Origin: Verrucomicrobiota bacterium
GTDB taxonomy: Bacteria > Verrucomicrobiota > Verrucomicrobiia > Chthoniobacterales > UBA10450
Length of the DNA: 11,354 nt
Reading direction: 5' to 3'
Assembly: GCA_003219995.1 (NCBI GenBank)
Contig: QHRC01000022.1
Location: 1-11,354, forward strand
Numbering within the stretch: position 1 is the stretch's first letter; each line of letters starts with the position of its first letter. The notes under the pieces were generated by a model. That model was not told where the DNA came from and made no database searches. It saw only the letters and a program-made list of their open reading frames with translations. Positions 6,552-11,354 of the stretch are shown in pieces. A program made the translations under genes and the position numbers.

Positions 6552-8450
6552 CTAACCGAAGATCAGCAATTGAATCGAATCTGGCAATTGTTGGGCAACA
6601 TTCGTGGCCACGCTGCCACGGAGGAGATTGGCAAGGGCGGTCCGTTGCGTCGCACCGATGACGAGAAAATCGATGCCCATGGTGGCGGAAAGATCGACAA
6701 TCGTCGCGGAGGCATCCTGGCTCACCGCATAAACCGGCACGACGCAGACATCACGGTCGGCTCCAAGTTTAAGCATGAGCGACATGATGGCGTTCGCCTC
6801 CGGGTCGTCCTGCCAACGTGCGCGACCGAGTCGGGCCGGACCGCCGGAATAATAAACGGCGACTTCTTTGACGTAAAGCACGCAGAGTGTCGCTTTGCGC
6901 AATTGCGCTTCGTCGAGAGCAAAACTGAGCACCGGCGTGATGCCGCGTGCCGCAACCATGATTTTTTGTCCTTCCTCCAGCCGCGGCTGCATCGTTGCGA
7001 CGAGATTGGGTGAAACCATCTCGGCAACTTGCCGGGTCACGGTGACCGTGGTGAGGCCCTGACGCTTCAGCGTGTAGGCACGCAGACCCAATCCGCCGAT
7101 CAATATGCATGTCACGAAGAAAAGCGCGTCCGGTTTTGTGTGAGCAAGCGTGAATTCCACGGCGAACAAAACGACGAACGTGATGCCGAACAGCAGGCGG
7201 TCGTACCAGGTGAAATCGATTGCCCTGTTGAATGAACAAGAACCAACGTTCACGGTGATCGCGCCGACTACTCCAATCGCGTAAAGGCCGGCGAGCGCAG
7301 TGAAATTCGCAGCGAAGAGCAGAACGATTGCGGGCAGCCCGATACCGATGAGGAGCGGATACATCGGAACACCGTGGCGATTGAGGCGCTTGAATTGGCG
7401 CGGCATCTCGCGATCGCGCGCCATCATGTAGAGCAATCCGATGATCGCCACGATGGCAGTGTTCGCGGCACTTAAAAGGAGCAGGAAAAAAACAATGCCG
7501 ATGATCCAGCCGAATACGACACCAACGCCCGGGGAGAATGTTGCGGTAGCGAATTGCTCACCGATAAAACGCAACATGTCTTCATTGCGTTTCTCCAAAA
7601 CAGAGGCGATCTCCGCGCGGCCAACAAGGTGGAGCGTTTTGCTTAGTACCGCCGGCAGTGAAAGCATCGCCCAGCCAAGCAAGGCGGTGCCGAAGACAAC
7701 TTCAATCGCGACCGGCGTTATCGCCTTCAGGGATGTGCGCGCGACGCGCGGCTGATCCATCGACGAGTCGGGATCCAGTTTCATCACACCGGTGAGATTG
7801 GCGATCGCTTCGACGCCGGAGAGCGCGAGAATGACTCCGACGAATTGGACCCAGAGCATTCCCAAGCTTTCGTGCCGCGGCTCCAGAAAACGCGTCGTCA
7901 AGTGCGGCACGCTGATCGCGATCAGCGCGATTACCACGACGACAGTTGGTAAGGCCAGTGCCACTGCGAGACTGCCCGAATGTTTTGGGCCGAAGTAATT
8001 GATCAACCCCATGATCAAGAGCACGGCGATCGTCGTCAGGGCAATGTGATCGCGTAGGAATTTGATCCAGATCACTTCCTCCGCGCCGGAAGTGATGTAG
8101 GTCAATGCCGACCAGCCGCTCAGTGCTGCGGTCACGGTCAGATCGGCTAGGAGAAGGAGAGCGCCAACCACGGCAAGCAATCGGCCCTGCGAACGCGCGG
8201 CCGAGTAAACACCGCCCCCATCGGGAAAGTGGCGGCAGATGACCACGTAATTGATTCCGACCAGCCCGGTCAGCGCGCAGACGGCAAGGATGATCGGGAA
8301 CGAGGAGAAACCGGCGGCAAGGAAAGCCAGACCGATGACATAGGCTTTGCTCGTGCCCCAATCACCATAGAGGAGCGCGGCCGCGCGCCTCCAATCAACA
8401 TTGCGCGGGCGATGCACCGCCCCGGTCTCCGTGATAATTAAATCAGCCAT
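6552..8450 (-). CDS. APC-family amino acid permease with C-terminal UspA-like domain (copy 2)
   Basis: 632 residues, a paralogue of the protein at 1650-3485. The first helices are nearly the same (RPRNVD, then LYGDWGTSKAYVIGLAF; by eye about 60% identity over the first 100 residues), followed by SGVEAIANLTGVM at 211 and ARDREMP at 344-350, both APC landmarks. About 12 helices span 22-460. The UspA-like domain (491-632) ends with G599-A-T-Q-R603 and RGS at 611-613. Compared with copy 1, the loop of about 268-305 and the linker (462-490) have diverged. ATG start at 8450, preceded only by AAAAAG. Transport specificity is unknown. It lies 76 bp after the methyltransferase gene and 115 bp before serA. 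Confidence 0.9.
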   Translation of the reverse strand: MADLIITETGAVHRPRNVDWRRAAALLYGDWGTSKAYVIGLAFLAAGFSSFPIILAVCALTGLVGINYVVICRHFPDGGGVYSAARSQGRLLAVVGALLLLADLTVTAALSGWSALTYITSGAEEVIWIKFLRDHIALTTIAVLLIMGLINYFGPKHSGSLAVALALPTVVVVIALIAISVPHLTTRFLEPRHESLGMLWVQFVGVILALSGVEAIANLTGVMKLDPDSSMDQPRVARTSLKAITPVAIEVVFGTALLGWAMLSLPAVLSKTLHLVGRAEIASVLEKRNEDMLRFIGEQFATATFSPGVGVVFGWIIGIVFFLLLLSAANTAIVAIIGLLYMMARDREMPRQFKRLNRHGVPMYPLLIGIGLPAIVLLFAANFTALAGLYAIGVVGAITVNVGSCSFNRAIDFTWYDRLLFGITFVVLFAVEFTLAHTKPDALFFVTCILIGGLGLRAYTLKRQGLTTVTVTRQVAEMVSPNLVATMQPRLEEGQKIMVAARGITPVLSFALDEAQLRKATLCVLYVKEVAVYYSGGPARLGRARWQDDPEANAIMSLMLKLGADRDVCVVPVYAVSQDASATIVDLSATMGIDFLVIGATQRTALANLLRGSVATNVAQQLPDSIQLLIFG

Positions 8451-8526
8451 CTTTTTGCCGTGTGACTGTTCATTATCCGCTTGTTTCCTGGCAAGTTCTT
8501 TGTGTGGGATATTGCCCGTGTATGTC

Positions 8527-9611
8527 TCATCGGCACGACGCCGATACTACTACTTCGATCTCGGCGGTTTGCGGGAACATGTCGAGTGGCGTTACCGATT
8601 CGATTTTAAATTTGTCACCTAACTCTTTCAGATCGCGTGCGAGCGTGGCGGGATTGCAAGAAACATAGATGAGCGTGGCCGGCGCAAGATCGACAATCGC
8701 TTCTCGAAGGTTTGCGCTGAGACCGGCGGCCGGAGGATCGACAATCAGGGTGATCTTCTCACAGGTAGGGGCGATTGACCCGAATCGCCCGCGGGCGGTT
8801 CGGTGAACCGCCCCTACCTCAATCTCGACGTCTCCGGCGATGTATGTTTCTTTGGTGGTTGCATTCTCTCGCGCCGCTTCGATTGCGAATTTGTCCCAAT
8901 CAATCCCGATAATTCGTTGGAACTTTTCGAGCAACTTCTTCGCGAAAAAGCCGGCGCCGCAATAGGCATCCACGAGCAATTCCTGGCCGGACGGAACGAG
9001 TCGCGCGATCAAATCGCGCAAGGCATCGGCGACAGCGTCGTTCGTTTGGGTAAAAACGCGGGAACCAGATTTCGCGCGCAAAGTGTAATGGCCGTCGCGA
9101 ACCGGAGTGGCGCGCAAATCCGCGAGCGCGCGATTCACTTCGGCCATCGCGATCGGGCAATGTTCGATGTCGATCAAGCGATGCGATTCGCGGCGGAAAA
9201 ACCCAACCACGCCATCCCGGGCATGAACGGTGATGCGATTGCGATAACGATACGAAGACGGCGAGGGAATGATTGGCCGCATCGGCACATCGGCGAGTTT
9301 TCCGATGCGACGCAAGACATCGTGAACCTGACGGAACTTAAGCGCCAGCTGATGCTCGTAATCGATGTGCTGGTAACTGCATCCACCGCAGCGGCCGAAG
9401 TACGGGCACGGCGACCGGACCCGATGCGGTGAGACTTCGATAAGATCGACAAGCTCGGCCTCGGCGAATTGTTTTTTTTCCCGAACGCGATTTTCGCCGA
9501 CACGCGTTCGCCATTGATCGTGAACGGGATGAAAACAGCTTTGCCGTTGTCTCGCCCGACGCCTTTTCCGCCAAAAGCGACATCTTTGATTTTTAGATCA
9601 ACCGTGCGCAA
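8527..9611 (-). CDS. rlmD: RlmD-type 23S rRNA (uracil-C5) methyltransferase, frameshifted at an A8 run
   Basis: TrmA/RlmD family, SAM-dependent m5U methylation of 23S rRNA. It reads in two frames joined at 9472-9479; the numbering below assumes a -1 shift there, giving 361 residues. A TRAM domain (about 4-58, DVAFGGKGVGR) is followed by four iron-sulfur cysteines: C69, C75, C78 and C152. Then FTQTN (187-191), the SAM motif DAYCGAGFF (215-223), DPPAAGL (292-298, where the family usually has DPPRKG) and the catalytic Cys319 in YVSCNPATLARDL. Residues 266-283 are encoded by an inserted palindromic repeat. The likely start is TTG at 9611; an in-frame TTG at 9710 would overlap the kinase gene. No ribosome site is seen at either. 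The family is certain, the exact target uracil is not. Confidence 0.85.
8763..8819. repeat. Cloverleaf palindromic repeat, copy B (57 bp), inside the methyltransferase gene
   Basis: Terminal inverted repeats AGGTAGGGG (8763-8771) and CCCCTACCT (8811-8819) enclose hairpins GGGCGATT / AATCGCCC (8769-8790, 6-base loop) and GGGCGGTTC / GAACCGCCC (8793-8813, 3-base loop), 2 bases apart as in copy A. Its 57 bases are exactly 19 codons, so the host frame is kept. The encoded residues 266-283 (VGAVHRTARGRFGSIAPT) fall between the SAM region and DPPAAG, where relatives have a variable loop. Confidence 0.75.
9472..9479 (-). other. A8 homopolymer at the methyltransferase frame break
   Basis: On the minus strand the upstream frame reads GGG AAA AAA AAC. 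A -1 slip on the lysine codons, or one extra A in the mRNA, gives GGG AAA AAA AAA CAA TTC and continues directly into the downstream frame (KKKQFAEAELVDL). So one base in this run explains the whole break. Confidence 0.8.
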
Positions 9612-9651
9612 AATGAGAAAGCCGGTGCGGTGAATCGTGGAACGCGCGATT

Positions 9652-11354
9652 TTAATTCGAAACAGATCCCGCTCCGACCGCCCGCTCCATCGCGGCTTGG
9701 AGGTTTTCAAGCTTCACCGGCTTAACCAAATGCTCGGAAAAGCCCGCCTGCAGACTTTTTTCGATATCGCCATTGTTGCCGAAACCACTGATGGCAATTC
9801 CCGGGATGCCGCATATGGCATGCAGCTGCATCATCAAATCCATGCCGGTGCCGTCTGGCAGCGCGATATCGCTAATGAGAAGATCGAATTGATTGCGGAC
9901 GGCGGCTTCCATGGCCGAGCGCACGTTATGCGCGGCCGCTACGAGATGACCACGCCGAACGAGCAATCTCTCCAGAGCGGTGCAGGTGTCCCGGTGGTCG
10001 TCGACCAATAAAATGCGAAGAGTTCGCGTCTCGATCGGCACGGTCGCACGTTTAGCTGGCTGCTGTTGCGCCGGAACGGTTTTCATCGTTAAAAGAAATG
10101 CCGCCCCGCGATCGCGCCCTTCACTTCGTGCGAGAAGCGTGGCCCCGTGGGCTTGGGCGAGCGATTTGGAAATCGCCAATCCAAGACCAAGTCCCCCAAA
10201 ACGCCGCTGGAATGAGACTTCGCCTTGCTCGAACGGATCAAAAATCCGTTCCATGATGTCGGGTTCGACGCCGATTCCGGTGTCGCGCACGGTGATGACG
10301 ATGGTCTGCGGCGCCGGGTTTGAGGAGGAGATGGTAATTTCGCCGTCCTCGCTGGTGAACTTGATCGCGTTTTTCAATAAGTTCCAAATGATTTGCTGAA
10401 ACTTCGCTGTGTCCGCTGAGACATGATGCGCGCCGGCCCGCAAGTCGGGATAGACATGGAGGTTTTTGGCATTCGCTTCCGCCCGACAGATTTCGATTAC
10501 GTTCAAGACGGCCTCGTGCGCATCGATTGAATCGAATTTCAATTCCAATTTGCCTTTGGCGATGCGCGTGAGATCGAGCAGATCGGCGATGAGCTGGCTT
10601 TCCAACTCGACATTGCGTCGGATCATCGCGAGCGAAGCTTTTGACTCTTCCGATTGCGCCGCGTCCGTCTCCAGCGTGTCCAACGCAGCAATGACTGGCG
10701 TGAGGGGTGTGCGCAATTCGTGCGAAAGCATGGCGAGAAACTTGTCTTTTGTCCGGTTGGCAGTTTCAACCGCGGCCTTCTGCTGCTCGATCGCTGCTTC
10801 GGCACGGCGTCGCTCGGCCATGGCAGCGGCCAGCGCCATTGCCGTGATGGTGAGCACGGCGGTCCAGGCTTGGAGCGTCAGAAGCGAATGGTTCTCAGTT
10901 TCCATAATGAACGGTCCGAAGCCATGCAGCGTCCCCCAAATCGCCAGGGCTGAGAGAATAAAAATTCCAGTCGCCGTTTCGCGCTGCGAAAATCGGAAGG
11001 CAGTCCATATCACGACCGGCCCGCAAATGAATGAAATGGGGTAATTCCTGGCCGAAATTGGAAACCATCCGCCAAAGACCGTTTCCCCGAGAACAAATAG
11101 CAAGAGCAGAAGGATGCCGACTTCGCCGGCGTCTCTGCGACTCCAACGCTGCGTCGAAGGGATGCTCCAGAGAAGAATCAGCGGAGCGACCACCAGATCC
11201 CCAGCGCTGTCGCCCAGCCACCAGGTCGTCCAGATTGGGCCGTAGTTTGCCCAAGCAGCGAAACCGCCGAGCGCGAGAGTGGTCACGCCAATGGATGGGC
11301 TGACTAGAGCGCTCAGCATCGCGGCGAGTGCGAATTTAAAAACGTCTTGCGCGC
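9652..11354 (-). CDS. MASE1 hybrid histidine kinase with receiver domain (5' end beyond window)
   Basis: The frame stays open to the right edge: upstream of the first in-window ATG (11319) it reads AQDVFKFALAA, continuous with a MASE1 membrane sensor, so that ATG is internal. Numbering from it: MASE1 helices to about 165, with WWLGDSAGDLVVAPL at 33-47; a coiled coil 166-190; HisKA with His200 in SHELRTP; HATPase with N-box N313 and N317, DTGIG at 346-350 and GLGLG at 376-380; then a receiver domain (434-550) with Asp440/Asp441, phospho-acceptor Asp484, Ser511 and Lys533. All catalytic residues are present. It should sense an unknown membrane or redox signal and pass phosphate internally; no separate regulator or output gene is in the window. 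It ends 40 bp before the methyltransferase start. Confidence 0.93.
   Translation of the reverse strand, partial: AQDVFKFALAAMLSALVSPSIGVTTLALGGFAAWANYGPIWTTWWLGDSAGDLVVAPLILLWSIPSTQRWSRRDAGEVGILLLLLFVLGETVFGGWFPISARNYPISFICGPVVIWTAFRFSQRETATGIFILSALAIWGTLHGFGPFIMETENHSLLTLQAWTAVLTITAMALAAAMAERRRAEAAIEQQKAAVETANRTKDKFLAMLSHELRTPLTPVIAALDTLETDAAQSEESKASLAMIRRNVELESQLIADLLDLTRIAKGKLELKFDSIDAHEAVLNVIEICRAEANAKNLHVYPDLRAGAHHVSADTAKFQQIIWNLLKNAIKFTSEDGEITISSSNPAPQTIVITVRDTGIGVEPDIMERIFDPFEQGEVSFQRRFGGLGLGLAISKSLAQAHGATLLARSEGRDRGAAFLLTMKTVPAQQQPAKRATVPIETRTLRILLVDDHRDTCTALERLLVRRGHLVAAAHNVRSAMEAAVRNQFDLLISDIALPDGTGMDLMMQLHAICGIPGIAISGFGNNGDIEKSLQAGFSEHLVKPVKLENLQAAMERAVGAGSVSN

Larger units (their letters stand above)
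321..9451. repeat. Nine dispersed copies of the 10-mer TGTCGATCTT
   Basis: Exact copies on the plus strand: 321-330, 1111-1120, 1442-1451, 2585-2594, 3029-3038, 5682-5691. Exact copies on the minus strand (AAGATCGACA): 6690-6699, 8686-8695, 9442-9451. Three more sites keep the first eight bases (minus strand: 5453-5460, 5785-5792, 8736-8743). Five copies encode Val-Asp-Leu in frame; three are in other frames of genes and one is intergenic, so codon use alone does not explain them. The base before is T in six of nine. Confidence 0.8.

Noticed and set aside
8803..9432. 209-codon plus-strand frame opposite the methyltransferase
   Set aside because: Antisense to a gene with clear motifs on the minus strand; shadow frame.
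11317..11319. ATG at 11319 as the start of the hybrid kinase
   Set aside because: The frame is open to the edge and the residues before it continue the MASE1 domain, so the true start is outside the window.
1..11354. CRISPR arrays, tRNA or rRNA genes, insertion sequences, prophage genes
   Set aside because: No regularly spaced repeats, no tRNA-like cloverleaf with conserved arms (the two palindromic repeats lack them), and no transposase or integrase motifs in any frame.

Overview
The window is an 11.4 kb piece of a moderately GC-rich bacterial chromosome. The small single-pass membrane protein, the TTG starts, the weak Shine-Dalgarno sites, the fused permease/USP genes and the short palindromic repeats together suggest a Verrucomicrobiota-like soil or sediment bacterium. 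This is an inference: there is no rRNA, tRNA or other marker. I see no phage, transposase, CRISPR or plasmid functions.

Layout. Bases 1-1311 (minus strand) hold a drug/metabolite exporter (EamA type) whose stop overlaps, as ATGA, the start of a ferritin-like protein that runs off the left edge. After a 338 bp divergent intergenic region, a fused amino-acid permease/universal-stress-protein gene (1650-3485, plus) is followed by a small secreted 3D-domain protein (3680-4084). Next comes a 320 bp non-coding stretch dense in inverted repeats and ending in a terminator-like hairpin, then a 92-residue one-helix membrane protein (4406-4684). A 52 bp cloverleaf palindromic repeat and a convergent hairpin separate this plus-strand group from a long minus-strand series. 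Read in transcription order that series is: a hybrid MASE1 histidine kinase/response regulator (9652 to the right edge, 5' end missing), an RlmD-type 23S rRNA uracil methyltransferase (8527-9611, frame broken at an A8 run), a second permease/USP fusion (6552-8450) and serA (4844-6436).

Function. Membrane transport is prominent (two paralogous APC permeases with cytosolic UspA-like tails, and one EamA exporter), next to serine biosynthesis, rRNA modification, a membrane-sensor phosphorelay and a probable diiron membrane protein. No single pathway ties them together. The gaps of 40, 76 and 115 bp in the minus-strand series allow co-transcription but do not prove it.

The most unusual signal is not a gene. 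The 10-mer TGTCGATCTT (AAGATCGACA on the other strand) occurs exactly nine times in 11.4 kb, in several reading frames and also between genes, where about 0.02 copies would be expected in random sequence. It has the distribution of a genome-wide word such as a DNA uptake sequence or chromosome-architecture motif. Two cloverleaf palindromic repeats share one architecture; one of them lies in frame inside the methyltransferase gene and adds about 19 codons to it.
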